Origin: Lycium barbarum
Taxonomy: Eukaryota; Streptophyta; Magnoliopsida; Solanales; Solanaceae
Direction of reading: 5' to 3'
Assembly: GCF_019175385.1 (NCBI RefSeq)
Contig: NC_083345.1
Location: forward strand, 118,051,657-118,115,656
Length of the DNA stretch: 64,000 nt
Shown here one piece after another: positions 1 to 12,650 of this stretch. The notes below the pieces were generated by a model. The model worked only from the letters and a program-made list of their open reading frames with translations. It had not been told where the DNA came from and made no database searches. How positions within the stretch are numbered: the first letter of the stretch is position 1; each line of letters begins with the position of its first letter. The translations under genes were made by a program, and so were the position numbers.

Positions 1-1196
1 CAAATTAGCTGTAAGGATAAAAGACAGAGAGTTAAAAAAAACTAGAGGTACCAACTCCAGTTAGACAGAACCTACTCACGCCGGAATCACTGTTCATGGC
101 GGGAAGCTCAAATCTGTCGGACCAGAGAGAAGGAGAGAAGGAAGGAGATGAGAGAAGAAAAAAAAAAGATAGTAGAAGAAGAGGAGTGGGGGTGGAGGTG
201 GGTATAGGGCTGTCACAAACCCTAGGAGAGAGAAAACTTAACTGGGGAGGCCACCGGGAGGTTGCTGGCCGGAGTTAGAGGGTGAGGGTGGGGGTAGGCG
301 AGGGAGTTGGGGGATAGGAAAAAGACCGTTAGGTTTGGTTGGTTTTCCTAGAGAGAGAGAGAGAGAGAGCAAGAGAGAGAATATGCTTGTAGGCTGCAAC
401 AAAAGAAAGGAATACAAGATTAGGAAGACAAGAACTTACCCCAAGATGTTCTTCAAGAATCTTTCTCATTGCTCTTAGTATAAGGTTCTTAGGTGTAGGG
501 AACTAATTATTCGGACTTAGGGATTTAAATAAGAACGGATCTCGTCATCTCGCCACGGTAATGGAAAGGTTCGCCATAGCGGTCCCGCCCTGGTCGTAAG
601 ACTTCCCGCCATGGCGGAACTTTATAAAAAGCAAGACACTCGCCATAGCGGGCATGACTCCGCCGTGGCAGGCCCACTATGGAGCTACTGGGCTCTCCAT
701 GCGAGAACACCAGACACCAATTTTTTTTGGTTTTTCACAAAGTCCATCCCAAAATCCCGACATCAACACGAGGCTTCTCAGACACAAAACAGATATGCAA
801 ACACAATTAAAACACACTACGAACTCAGCTGTAGCCTCAAAATTTCTAACGGAGGTCTAATTGACCAAGTCAACCTCCAAATGGCTAGAATCAAGTTTCT
901 AACCAAGTACACCGAAACGCAATCGGGAACTGAACCAACCACCCCACCAAGTCATAATCGACCCTTCGGACCTTACGGAATTCCAAAAAAGGTCCATTTA
1001 CCAAAAAGTCAACTATTGGTCTAACGCTTTTCACTTTAAGGTCTCATTTTACATAAGTCATCATAAAACTCGCCTGGCTATCTCGGGAACCATACCACCC
1101 ATTCTCGCAGGTCAAAATCATAATAACAGGGCTCGAGGAAGGGTTAACAAGCGTAAATCAGTCAAAAATGCAATAACAACCTAACGGGTCATTACA
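1..1196 (-). repeat. Truncated gypsy-type LTR, same family as the solo LTR at 1757-4510
   Basis: The right end reads GGGTCATTACA, matching GGTCGTTACA at the right end of the complete solo LTR at 1757-4510. Landmarks occur in the same order in both: a GC-rich patch of cgccatagcgg/ccatggcgg words (540-690 here, 3860-4020 there), a block mentioning gaccaagtcaacctcc, then a block aaaaggtccatttacc. The left part runs out of the window, so the element may be a solo LTR or the edge of a full element. Read on the minus strand it starts TGTAATGACCCG. It lies directly against the remnant copia 3' LTR at 1197. The short reading frames inside it have no recognisable domain. Confidence 0.7.
350..369. repeat. 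(AG)10 microsatellite
   Basis: An uninterrupted AG dinucleotide run of about ten units inside the truncated LTR, next to a purine-rich stretch (126-180) that is not perfectly periodic. Confidence 0.9.
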
Positions 1197-1357
1197 GAAC
1201 TTCTGCTTTATTCATCCAGATGTCTAGCTTTATTCAATCATTCTTGTGCATTCTCATATGTATCTAGACCTGGTTTGTATTCTTCATGGTACCAATCAAT
1301 GTCATCTTTTGTCAATCATCAAAATTCATATATTCATCAATCTAGTTGATGCCAACA
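1197..1357 (-). mobile_element. Start of the 3' LTR of an antisense Ty1/copia element
   Basis: These 160 bases closely match 8697-8853, the distal end of the copia 5' LTR: both contain agctttattcaatcat, gtgcattctcatatgtatct and tcttttgtcaatcatcaaaa, and both stop at gatgcYaaca. Read on the minus strand the LTR begins TGTTGGCATCAAC and is preceded by a polypurine tract. Only this start survives; the rest was replaced or displaced by the gypsy LTR ending at 1196. Confidence 0.75.
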
Positions 1358-1756
1358 AATTCCTCCTTTGTGATGATGACAAACTCTGTGACTATCTATG
1401 CTCATGTACCATGTTTCAACCTGCTCCAAACACTTACATCTTCGACTTGTGCTTGAGAATTATCATGTTGGAATATAAGTCATAAAACTAGAGCTGGTTA
1501 GCACAGTTTAATATTCTCCCTTTTGGCATCATTAAAAAGTTAATCCCAGGTTATAGACATAAATTCTTAACAATATTCAACTCATGGCTGCTGGGGCTAT
1601 CGTATATACACAGGTAAGGAAATTTACTTATTTATGTCAAGAAAACATTTATGTTAAACAAATTTAGGCACAAATTAGTAAGATATGCAAATAGATTTTT
1701 ATTGATGTCAACAAGTACAATTCTAGTCCCTTGGTTACAACCACATACAACAGATC

Positions 1757-4510
1757 TGTCATGACCTATTTGAGTTAAGTCGTGCGGACACTTACCTTTC
1801 CCACCTTGGTAAGTGAACCCTTAGCCCAACGATAAGTAAAGACATGAATAAATAAATCCAGCAAGCAGAAGAGAATAATTACGTAAGTCTCACAATAATA
1901 TATAATAGGAATAATGCGGAATAAGGAAATTACACCCAGGGTCTAGTCTAAGTCATACAAGAGCATCTAAACAAAATAATACAAGTCTGGAATATAATAA
2001 TACATCAATCTGTCTATGTCTCATAGTAGAAATGTAAGACATAATAATAAGAGGAGTCTTCAAGGTGGCGAACGACTCGTGCTCACCCTGAAAACTCGAT
2101 GCTAATGCTGAAGGCCACGGGAGACGGAGGAAGACCCAACCTGATACTTTACATTCATAAAAGAATGCAGCAAGTGCAGATCAGTACAAAACCACAGTAC
2201 TGGTAGGTATCATATGCCGACTAAGTATAACAAACATAATTCAGACAATAAAGCAAGATACGTAGATAAATCAACAAGTATAAGTCAAACATAATCGAAA
2301 CCAAATACACGTCATCGACTAAGTAGAGCACCTAATCCCAAATGTGTCAAGTCTCAATATGTACAGTTTGAATCCAATATCACAAGTAAAAACACCAACT
2401 CATCTCAATATAAGCCGTGATACAATGCAATAATGTATGAATGCAAGCCAATGCCATACATATGCTGTGTACACATGTACTCCGGACGAAAATATTGACG
2501 TCTCGGTAACACAACCCAAGGTGATTCATGAAGTCTAAGTGCCACTCGTATTGGATCTTTGCCTAATAGACAGAGGAGACCTGAATCTTTGCCCATGGGG
2601 TTCTCACCGATACCACCCTGGGGGACCAGCGGAGTCCATGCACTCACTCAATCCACGATTCTGGAACTAACATCAGATATCGGACTCTCACGTCACTCTC
2701 ATTTAACAATCGACCCCAGCTTATCACATTGTTTCATCAAGTACCAATAATGTATCAACAGTATATCATGAGAGTCATGCAATGCATGTATCAATATCAA
2801 TAATCAGATCAATATCACAAGTACCAATAAAGGGGTACGCCAATAATATATCAGTGTCACAAGTACCAACATGGGTATGCCAACAATATCATGAAAAACT
2901 ACATAAGTCATGTAGACCTCTATCCTCGTATCAACGTCATCTGTATGATACTACAATATCACAATCAAGAAGAAACAACAAATTCCAATATCTACTAACA
3001 ACAGGTGACATCAAGCCAACCCAACAAAACAAACCAGTCAAGACACAACAGGGTGGCTAGCCCCAATCACGCAACATGGCCTAACCTAAGACAATATCCA
3101 ACCCAACTTCATACCCGAAGGTTTACATGCTTTCTTCGACAATATCATCTAAATATATGCTTCACTACACGAAGTCCCACCAAACGTAAGCCATAACCTA
3201 CCTGGATGGCCGAACAACAAATACTAACAATCATTTTTTTGCCTTGCCCTTCCGCTGAATCTCTAGATCAAAGAATCTAGGCATATTCGAAATCTAGATT
3301 AGAAATCATGAAGAACGATACTAATATTGCTATCATTCAATTTAGTTCAAATCTAACCGTAAAATTTAGGGAAATGAGCCCCCCCAAGTCAAAACGGGAA
3401 ATTCGAGAGTAAAATATCAAATTAAGTACTAGGTGATCATAATCCAATGACAAATTGCTAATTTAACTTATGGATTCCCCTAATTTTGAAATTCAAGAAA
3501 AATTTTCAATTTTAGGTATAAACCCTAACTCTTTGATTCAGGAATTAAATGCTAATAATGGAAGATATATTATTAATAACCTTAGATTCATAAAAATCTA
3601 ACTTATACTCTATCAATTTCATCATTAATAAGTCTAGATATAACATTCATTAACTTCACTTTTATCTTCCATTACTAAGGAAAGAGGAATCTATGATGAT
3701 TAGGATAAATGAAATAGCAAGAGGATTAGGAGAGCTTACCACCAAGAATATTCTCCAATAATCTCCAAGAACAGTCCCCAAGAACTCTATTTTTGAAATG
3801 GGAATAAATGATAGACCAAGGGCTTATTTAATACGCATTTAATGAAATAACAGGCCTGATACCGCCACGGCGGCATCGGGGCCACTATAGCGCCACCACC
3901 CTAGCGTCCTCTAGGACAGTCGGGGCGGTCTGGGAAGAATTGGGCTTGGCCGCCCTAGCGGTCATCCCACCGCAATAGCGGTGCCGCTGGGACAGCACTG
4001 GTGCCGCTACGACGGGCACCAAGTACCGGAACCCAATAATTTTCTAAGTCTCAACTGAAATCCCGAACTACTCCTGAGACCATCTGGTCACAAACCAGAT
4101 ACACAAATTCACATAAAAACATGCTACGAACGAGCTTGTGGCCTCAAAATTTTCAACGGATGTCTCGTTGACCGAGTCAACCCCCAATACCTTAATTTTG
4201 ATTTCCAAACCCAAGTCCCAAAATGCATCTGAGTGTATTGGGAACCGAACCAGATATACACATAAGTTCTAAATGACTATCCGGACCCCTTGAAATTGAT
4301 AGATTTTCAGAAAAGGTCTATTTACCCAAAAAGTTAACTTTGAGTCAACTCTTTTTTGCTTAAAACTCTTATTTCCCAAATAATTGCCGGAATCAAGTCT
4401 AGACACCTCGGGAAGCATGTCAATGGTCCCTCAGGTCAAAATAAGATAACCAAGCTTGGAAAAGGGGCGAAAATGTCGAAAAGACTATAACAACCAAACA
4501 GGTCGTTACA
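1757..4510 (-). mobile_element. Solo LTR (gypsy-type), 5-bp TSD AGATC
   Basis: The segment starts TGTCATGACC and ends GGTCGTTACA, with TG...CA termini, and is flanked by AGATC at 1752-1756 and 4511-4515. Read on the minus strand it starts TGTAACGACC, a common gypsy LTR start in plants. No coding domain, PBS or PPT lies within its 2754 bp, so it is a solo LTR left by LTR-LTR recombination, or an unusual non-coding unit. It interrupts the copia internal region. It contains short imperfect repeats (around 2765-2895, gtaccaa...ggggtacgcc words) and a GC-rich patch at 3860-4020 rich in gccgccacggcg-like words. Confidence 0.85.
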
Positions 4511-4552
4511 AGATCATAGGAATTGGACTCTAAAATTTGTACAAGGATAATT

Positions 4553-4969
4553 TTAGGGAAAGACTAATCCTATAGATTTTTGGCTACTGGGGTGCCTTGA
4601 GTTGAAGGATTTGATTGATTTTAGTTTCTTCTTAGCTTCGAGATCCCCTTCCTCATCCATGTTTTTTCCCCAAGAAAACCCCTCATCCTTTTCTATTAGT
4701 TTTGCCCATGAGGACCTAGACCCGGATTGTAATACTTTCTTGATGGTGAGGGGTTCTATTTCTGTTTGACCCTTCCATACTTCTTCATGAACCCTTATAT
4801 CTCCATAACTCCTTTTTTGTAATAGCTTAGATGGATCCTTCTTAGATGAGCTTATATCACTGACTTCCTCCATGATATCCCCAATTTTGATACTTTTAAC
4901 ATATTCCCCTGGTTTATGAGCTCCACCAATTTTTCTTTCCGTTTTAGTCTTTCTAGTTGGTAAAATCAT
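4553..4969 (-). CDS. Unidentified 138-residue ORF in the copia internal region
   Basis: A minus-strand frame that is basic and serine/lysine-rich, without cysteine clusters, signal peptide or membrane segment. It begins MILPTRKTKTERK and contains acidic patches (DIMEEVSDISSSKKDPSK, residues about 33-50). It lies downstream of the gag remnant in element orientation and just outside the solo-LTR insertion, where pol or an extra 3' ORF would be in a full element. I do not recognise the family. It could be a fragment of a retrotransposon accessory ORF, or a chance frame in purine-rich DNA. Confidence 0.3.
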   Translation of the reverse strand: MILPTRKTKTERKIGGAHKPGEYVKSIKIGDIMEEVSDISSSKKDPSKLLQKRSYGDIRVHEEVWKGQTEIEPLTIKKVLQSGSRSSWAKLIEKDEGFSWGKNMDEEGDLEAKKKLKSIKSFNSRHPSSQKSIGLVFP

Positions 4970-6507
4970 TTAGACATTTGGGAAAGATGTGTTTGTGAGG
5001 GTGAGGTGAAGTATGTTCTCTGATTTCGAGGGATTAAGAGAGTATGAAGAGGTGGGGTATTGATAGGTTTTTGTGATTGAATCGGGCCAAAAAAAAATTC
5101 TCATATGACTCTGATGTGCGAGAGAGAGATGAGATGAAATTTGTAAGAGAAGGATAAGTCTCTATGTCGGTTTATGCAGTGATGAGGCGGTAGCAGAATA
5201 ATCTTTTTGGGAAGAGTAGGATTTGGATGTTGTGTTTTTTTAAGACTTATCATCATTACTCCCTTTTCTCCTTTCTATGCATAATTAAGATGACTACACA
5301 TAGCTAGGGTAGGTAAAACATGTTGCTTAAATTGTTCCATGATCTGTGTATAAAATTTGACTATAAGGAAAAGATAACATACCTGAAGCATATTTCCAAT
5401 CTTTAAAGTTGAGGCCTGCTTCTGTGACAATCATTATGTTTAATTTTTTCAAGATTATGAACCTACCTTGTATATGATGCAAAATTTACTGTACCAGACT
5501 GAGTAAAATATTTTCATTGTTGTTATGAATCACACAATCTGTGACAACCTTCCTAGCCCATTTCAAGGAATGCATGTGCGGCTTCAATTTTTTCCTAATT
5601 CTTTACATAATTTTCCTTTTATACGCTCAGTGAGAATTTTCTTCAATGTAGCTAGATGCACTGACCACATGATTTCCCTTCACCTTGAATACATCATCCG
5701 ATTTTTCTCCCTTGATTTTAGCTCATGACATCCAAAGTTACAACACCTGTTCCTGTTGGCCGTCTTCATTCCATATAAGGAACAAGATTGTGAACCTCTT
5801 TCAACCAATATTCGCCCTGTTTGATTGCTTTCTTCCTTTGATGATGTTTTTTTTCCAGTGTTTCCTTCCTTCTATTTTTAGAGTGAACAGAATTAATAAT
5901 GTGTTCTCTCTTTATATCTTGAGCAAGCGCTATTCATATATCATTCTAGCTTGCTCTTCTGGCCCTCTTTCTTGAAAAATAATCAAGGGTTGGTTTTAGG
6001 AACTCATGCAAGCTGGGGTCCCTTTCCTTCAACCATGGGATGACTTAATTCCTTCTTCTTCCATTCAGGTAGTGTCCATATGAACCTATTCCCAACACCT
6101 ACAGCTTATGTCTTAGATGACTTGGTGTTTTTCTTTGCAATCCTCATGTTCTTCATCTTATACCTCATGTTTACTTGGCATTCAACTATGTAGTGGCCAA
6201 TATTATCATATAAGGTACATAACACATCACTTGACACTCTACGTTCGACCATCCTGTGAAATCCAAATCATGTGGTTCTATTTTGCTTTTGGCATGTGAG
6301 ATTTACCAACAGTTGTGAGGATTGTGTCCATTGATTAACCTTTTCAAGGTCACGCTCTACTTAAAGCAGTTTGGAGCTAATATCTTTAAATTTTATTCTT
6401 TCTAAGTGCAGCTCATTCTTTGTCCTTTGCAATTCAGACTCAACCTCCAATTCTTCAGTGTTCACCTTATGCTCTCATGTTCTAAGTGTTAGCTTTAGAA
6501 CTTCAGA

Positions 6508-6948
6508 TTATAGACCTAGGATAGGTGAACATAGTTGAGCGAACTGTTCTTTTAGTAGCTGATTTTCCTTCTCAATTTTGACTCTTCTTTCCTCATTCTT
6601 TAATAATTGATCCTCTATGCATGTAAACTCAGTGAATGATTCATCTGTTCTTGTGGTTATCTCATCACACTCATCAATCATGTCTTCCATCAATGATATA
6701 GTTCCTTCTTTTGATTACACATCTAAATTATCTTTGAGCTCATATGTGATTACCATGAAGTCTTCATCCATATCCGTCTTTGAGTGATTATCAGTCGTGA
6801 GTGCTTTGAGGTCAGTCTCGTCTCCAGAGTTATTATCAGAGCCCTTGCTTGCTTATTCTTTTACATTTTCTGCCTTCCGCTTTTTCCATTCTATCTCCCA
6901 TTGTGGGCTGTCCTTGACTAGGTGATTAGATTTTTTACACTTGACACA
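6508..6948 (-). pseudogene. Copia gag remnant with a damaged zinc knuckle
   Basis: On the minus strand, 6907-6948 reads CVKCKKSNHLVKDS, a CX2CX4HX4C retroviral-type zinc knuckle in which the last cysteine is serine. Further along the minus strand, 6508-6693 gives a 61-residue charged, coiled-coil-like stretch rich in Glu and Lys (QLLKNEERRVKIEKENQLLK), typical of the C-terminal part of plant copia Gag. The two pieces are in element order (PBS, knuckle, coiled coil) but not in one open frame. Gag packages element RNA; this copy cannot make a normal one. Confidence 0.55.
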
Positions 6949-7050
6949 CATAAGGGTGGCCTTCTGGTGGATTGACCTTCTGAGTGTCATGTAGTAGGTA
7001 CCACATTCACCATGATCTTCTCCAAGGTATTAACCCTTCAAGGAGAACCC

Positions 7051-7064
7051 GCTTTGATACCACT
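7051..7064 (-). other. Primer-binding site of the copia element
   Basis: The minus strand reads AGTGGTATCAAAGC directly after the LTR end CCTAACA. It matches the usual plant initiator-tRNA-Met site TGGTATCAGAGC with one mismatch. This fixes the element's orientation and the inner edge of its 5' LTR. Confidence 0.8.
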
Positions 7065-8853
7065 TGTTAGGTTGCACGACCTACTTTCTATCCAAAGGGT
7101 AACCAATTTTCACCTAAGGATGGAACACGTTAATGTACCTATTCTATGCCAGCGTCTGTGTCAAATAGTAAACTACAAGTAAGTAAAGGACACACGATAT
7201 TTATGTGGAAACCACCCGACTCAAAAGGTGATAAAAACCACGAGCTACAGACATGCAGGATTTCACCAACAACTTCACTACAATTGAGCCAATAATAGAT
7301 AAAGTTACACACTCTGCAACCTAATCCCTACAACAGCCATGTTACTCAAACTCTAACTAGCAAGCTATCTCCAAGTACTAAACTTCCTACTTGGAGTTAT
7401 AATTGTTTGTATCTTTTATAATGCTTCTATAATAAGCTGATAAAGATACACTTGATAGCACAAACCTAATACAAAATCTAGACCTCAGAACTAGGAAACA
7501 TTATTCAGTAAAATAGCTCTATCGATCCTTCTCTGTGTAATAGGGACGCGACCCCGGATTCTTGAATATGTTGATATATCTTTTAACATCACAATATTCT
7601 GAACTCTCTCTTTGCGGGTGTAAAAACTTCTTATTGGAAAGAACTGGATATATATAGCCCTTGATGCTTCGCAGGTCGGTTAACACAAAATCCTATCCTA
7701 GTAGATCAATGACATGTAATAGGGTTTGTGTAGTATAGGGATTCTTTCCTCATTGAGTTTGCTTCAAATACATGAAGGCTTACTAACCCCAACAAATATG
7801 GCAAGAAATTTTTCATACTTCACTACTAAGTTCTTTCCATAATTATGCAAATCCTAGTAATTGTAGGACTTACCCTGAAAAATGTTCATGGACCTGTTTC
7901 ATCCACCTAGTTCGTGTGCCTCTGAATCTCTGCACTGTCTGAGATAGATCACAAAATTGTGTAATCATCCCTTTCTAGTTCATACTTCTGACTTCTTTTT
8001 GAGTCTGCTTTTGGTATGGATGATGGAACTTGTTGACAGACCTGTTTCATTGATATGTGCCGCTCTGTGTATGTCTTCTTCACATGCATTTATTCATTGC
8101 TAGAATAAATCATGTGTTCAACCTTGCTCACTCTTTCACTTCTGATTTTGTTCTTGCTCTATGATGGAACGTGTTTGCAGACCTGGTTGTTCTGTTAACC
8201 TGATACACATGCTTTTTCTGCAAACTCTTTAGCTGAATAATTTCTTATTTCTAAACATTGTCTTCTGAGTCACTTTAGCTCTCCTCACTGCTGGGTCAAT
8301 CAACCAATGCACCTAATGACCTGTGACCCTTCATCCCATGTACAAGATGACTCCTTTGTGTAGAATAGCTTGTTGTTTGTATAGAACATTTTGCTTACTT
8401 GTTTTATTTCTTCAATGAACTACTTATCCCATTGAGTCATCTTCTTTCACTTTGCTGCTTATTTGGTTTTCTTATTTATATATCACTTCTGCTATACACT
8501 GAATATTTATGTGCCCGACTGGAACATCTTCTTCACCTCTATGCTTGTCTGTTCCTAATGGAACATGTATGTGAACCTAACTCATGTGCATTACTTGGAA
8601 CTGTCTCTGAACTATTTTTGTGATCAGGTTTTTGGACTTGTTCAATGCCCGCTGCATTCTAACCAATTTAGACAACTATTCTCTTGTGTTTAGAAATTCT
8701 TCTTTATTTATCTAGATGTGTAGCTTTATTCAATCATGCCTGTGCATTCTCATATGTATCTAAACCTGGTTTGTCTTCTTCATGGTACCATCCAATGTGA
8801 TCTTTTGTCAATCATCAAAACTCATATATGCATAAGTTTAGTTGATGCTAACA
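7065..8853 (-). mobile_element. 5' LTR of the antisense Ty1/copia element
   Basis: A 1789-bp LTR reading TGTTAGCATC...CCTAACA on the minus strand, with the PBS immediately inside. Its outer 157 bp are repeated at 1197-1357. The expected TSD on the right would be AAATC (8854-8858); the left partner is lost under the gypsy LTR ending at 1196. The body contains several imperfect copies of tggaac...gacctg...cat words (around 8020-8620), suggesting internal repetition. No gene is seen in it. Confidence 0.8.
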
Positions 8854-11192
8854 AAATCAATATCGATTATGCATGCCTTTTTCATAGTCTCTAGATGAGG
8901 TGTGGAGTGATGAATGCAACTCAAATCAATATTCATAAGTACCCAATCAATCATGGCTATCATAGCTCAAGTAAAATGCTAACATACCAACCTAAATGGA
9001 TTTATCCACCGTTCTTTATTGTAACGGTTCGCATTTCGCGGGCAGGGTTACCACTCGGAAAGCTACTTCGAACTCATTGGTGCTCTTTCGGACTTTGTTT
9101 TAAAAGAGTCGCCACCTAATTTTTAGGAAATTAGGAAAACCAGTGGTGAAGGGTTTATTCAAGTACAGTGAAAAAAAAATCTTTCGTAATCTAAAATTCT
9201 AGGTAAGAGTTCTAAGGATCCCCTGGGGAAGGTGTTAGGCACCCTAGTATTAACGATCCGTAGAATACGGTTTGACCTTCGAGCTTCAATGTGTGATTAT
9301 TTATGAACAGCTTATGTTTTGCTTAGTTTTCCGGATAAGAATATATTGTCATGACATATCATTTTGGCTTTAAGAGAATTAAAGAATTTCCCTTTAAAAA
9401 AGGGTAGTTTATGTTCTGATTAAAAACATCCGTGATAAAATAATTTGTCCTTTTACTTATAAGGATGGTATACTGGGTATATCCCATCTAAAACTAATGC
9501 CATGTGTTTGTATGTAATAAATATATATATTATATATATGTATATGTATAGGCTTTATATAATTTGTACATTATCTGCATTTTATCTCTTCAGTCAACCA
9601 TATTCCCAGAACTACTTTCTCAAACTCGGGCTTTGAAGGAAATTTCACTTATTTGAATTCATTGAGTCGGATCTAGCCCAAATGTTTCTTTTACTTTCTT
9701 TTCTCAGATTTGTCAAATTAAAATACACTTTTAATGAGGTATTCAGAAATAATCAACTTTTTGCAAGAAAAATATACTTTCACTTTTATTTATTTTAATC
9801 AAGTAGAGTACACCTCTTTTATCGTTGGGATACAGATTTGAAACATCATCTACCCAAATCCTAGGTTCTAACCTGTAGGGGTTTCAATATCTATACAAAT
9901 GTATTTGCATATCATAGAGAAAATAATGTAAAACTTATAGTAAAGGAAGGGAAGAAGAGTTTCGCTTTTTACGGCCTTCGGCCCAAATCATTCAGCAGTC
10001 TTGTTCTCGTTCTTCTATGCTCTTCTAGTCCTTCATCTAAGCTATCGGGCTTTCAACTTTAATTCACTTTGTCTTTGACAGAATCTCATCTCATAGACCC
10101 ATATTAATTAGATGTACCTCGCAGGAATGAAATGAAAATAGTTAGTCAAATGATACGCCACCCTATAGGGTGACGTTTATGAATATAAATAATATCCCTA
10201 GAACTTGTGTTAAACTTTGAGAGCTTTGATCACGGAGGCTCAGACTCATAGTTTCGAATATGGCAAAGGAACCCAAATCATGTCACGGCTGCAAACTAGG
10301 GGCCATTCTAGTTGCCTTGCCAAGCGCATGTCGGTTCCTACCACGTGATATCACTGTGAGATCATCGCTGCCTAAACCGAGGGATAACCTTTCCAGACTA
10401 GGTATGGCTCGTATCATATTCAAATCAGTATTTATGGACCAAGTATAGTAACCTACTCATTTTTTCAGCAAAAAGGGAAGAACAATCAGTAAAGCAACCA
10501 CAGATAGCAGCTGCTAGACAACAGCAAAATGTAAAAACAAAAGCAACTATAGGCAGCCACAAGCAGCAGCAGGGATGGCACTAAAACTTTGAGTGGTCGA
10601 CCATTATTTCCATCAATATGAGGCCCCAAATTAACGAGCATTTCGAACTTCAACCATGTTAGCACTCTTTTCCTTTAGAAAAGCAACAACAATTGGCCTC
10701 AAAGTTGCTTAAGATTCAACTCAAAAAATGCAATAGCAAACAGCTAAAAAGTGCAGCCTAGAGTACAAAAACTTCGAGCCTAAAATGATGTGTAGATGGC
10801 CAAAATTACTGCAAGCTTTTGCCCTTAAAATGATATATGGCAGCCAGCTTTCTCAAAGCTAATAACGAGTGTTATACGTAACAGCCTTTGTCCCAAATTA
10901 CAACAACAAATGGCCCAAAAACTTCAGCAGTTTTAGGCCTCAAATCTGCCTCAATGCATCAACGACGAACCAAGTATAGTGACACATTTACACAAAATAT
11001 GCAGCAGCAACATCAATGTAACCACAACAGTTAAACGTAACAGCTGTTTTCATGACATACGAACAGCAGCTCACTCAACAAGTCATGAAAGCAAGCTCTT
11101 CATATACAGCAGCCAAGATAGCACTAAGGCATCAGCAGCGGACAACATTTTGAGCCAATAATTGTTTAATCCGCAAGCATAACTTTTGCTTC
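8854..11192. other. Intergenic, degenerate repeat DNA; no gene
   Basis: No ORF with a recognisable domain. The stretch 9020-9300 contains phrases (gagtcgccacctaa; ggggaaggtgttaggcaccc) that I associate with leaders of plant Tat/Ogre-type gypsy elements, but I see no matching LTR pair or PBS. 9515-9550 is an AT-rich tata run. From 10480 to 11160 the sequence is rich in cagcagc/caacag words. The 60-79-residue frames here look like chance. Confidence 0.4.
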
Positions 11193-12650
11193 TGTAACAC
11201 CTCGTGCATTCGGCCTAAGATTTGACTCGTAAGACGGGAGTATAATGAAGCCAATATGAGTAGTGTAGAAACGGTGTTTGAAACCCACTCAATACATGAG
11301 AAGAGTCCTTGGGCAAAGTAAAGTCGGAAGCTACCCTACAGACGTGTTTTCAAGTGAGTTTGAACTAGGTCTCACTTAAAATGAGTATACGGAAAAATCT
11401 ATAAGGAATTTGAAAAACTTCCTTCTTGAAAATTGTAGATCTTTGAAATACCTTTCTAACGGGTATATTATGGAGGTCAAACCGACATCTGTACAAAAAG
11501 TTATGCATATTTTACTAAAATAGTATTTTGCCGATTTACGGCAAAATTTACGGGCCGTAAATTTGGGCCGTAAAATTGTCAAAAAAATCCAGCAAACTGT
11601 TACAGATTTAAGGTAGGATTTACAGTCTGTAAATCTGATTTACTGGCAGTAAAATGGGCCTAAAATGAGCGCAAAACAGGTCCGTTAGCAACTTTAAAAC
11701 TTCGTTTTAAGGCTTTTTCACTCCATTCTTCACATCTCCAAGCCCTATAACGACCATGCTCTCTTCTTCTCATCATCATACATTAAGGTAAGTCCCTCCC
11801 ATGTATTGCCAAGTGATTTTTGATGATTATACATGAATTCTAAGTGAAATCATATGTTAACAACCTAGGGTTTTCAAGAAAACCCATCTCAAGGTTCAAG
11901 ATTCAAGATTTTGAAATTCTTCTTCAAAGATTCAGACTTTTCTCAAGTGTTTGGAGTGATTAAGGTATGAAGAGTTTCTATCTACATGTGAGAACACCAT
12001 TGTTCTTCCTCACGCCACGTTCTACCATGACAGTATGATATTATATGAAAACTAGGGTTTTAGACATGTTTATGATAATCCTAAGTCTATATACTATGAT
12101 ATACCATGTTTCTATGAATAGTTGGTTATTGTATTCTTGATATTCTATTTTGGTTATTGAGAATCTGTCCGTAATCCATGAAAACTCATACTTTGCATTC
12201 CATGAGTTCTTATATGCAAGTTATTAATTACTATATTTATTTTCATGAAACACTTTACATGTTTACACGTTTTCATGCAAGTATATTATGTAACTATATC
12301 CAGGTATAATGCAAGTCATGATTTATGAAAAACCATGGGCTCAGATGCCACCTATTTTCATGTTCATGTTTTTGAAAATTGCACAAATTACCGAGAAGGC
12401 TCAAATAGCCTGAAACTGCGTTAGTCACCGTAGGATAAGGATCGCTCCGCTCATGTTTAGGACGATTCCTTAATATGGATTGGATCCTTTCATGCCATGT
12501 TTCTATCTTATACCCCTGGCAAGGCATGAGAGCTCTGTTGGTTGGGTCAGGTACCAAACTTTACGTACCCACGTGGTGATTCATGTTTTCGATTATAGTT
12601 ATGCGCTGCCCACTTAAACTGTTTTTACTCATGATTATTACTACTTAATA
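11193..12650 (+). mobile_element. Gypsy-type LTR fragment
   Basis: Starts TGTAACACCTCGTGCATTCG, an LTR start common to plant gypsy families. It continues with inverted tacgg/ccgta words (11520-11660, for example acgggccgt) and a gcaaatt/aagcc leader-like section with splice-like aaggtaagt (11787). It ends without a clear terminal CA near 12650, where another repeat begins, so it is truncated. No partner LTR was found in the window. Confidence 0.5.

Larger units (their letters stand above)
1358..7064 (-). mobile_element. Internal region of the antisense Ty1/copia element, degraded and interrupted
   Basis: Bounded by a polypurine tract (1358-1370; minus strand CAAAGGAGGAATT, preceded by TTTGTCATCATCA as in many copia elements) and a tRNA-iMet primer-binding site (7051-7064). 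Subtracting the 2754-bp solo LTR and its duplicated target leaves about 2.9 kb, far shorter than a complete copia internal region of roughly 4-5 kb. Only a gag remnant (6508-6948) and an unidentified 138-residue frame (4553-4969) are seen; no integrase, reverse transcriptase or RNase H motif was found. It is therefore a deleted or non-autonomous copy. Assignment to the SIRE/Tork side of copia rests on the PPT context and LTR length and is tentative. Confidence 0.7.

Noticed and set aside
611..1024. 137-residue plus-strand frame
   Set aside because: Lies across an LTR with GC-rich repeat words; no domain, and the composition is not protein-like.
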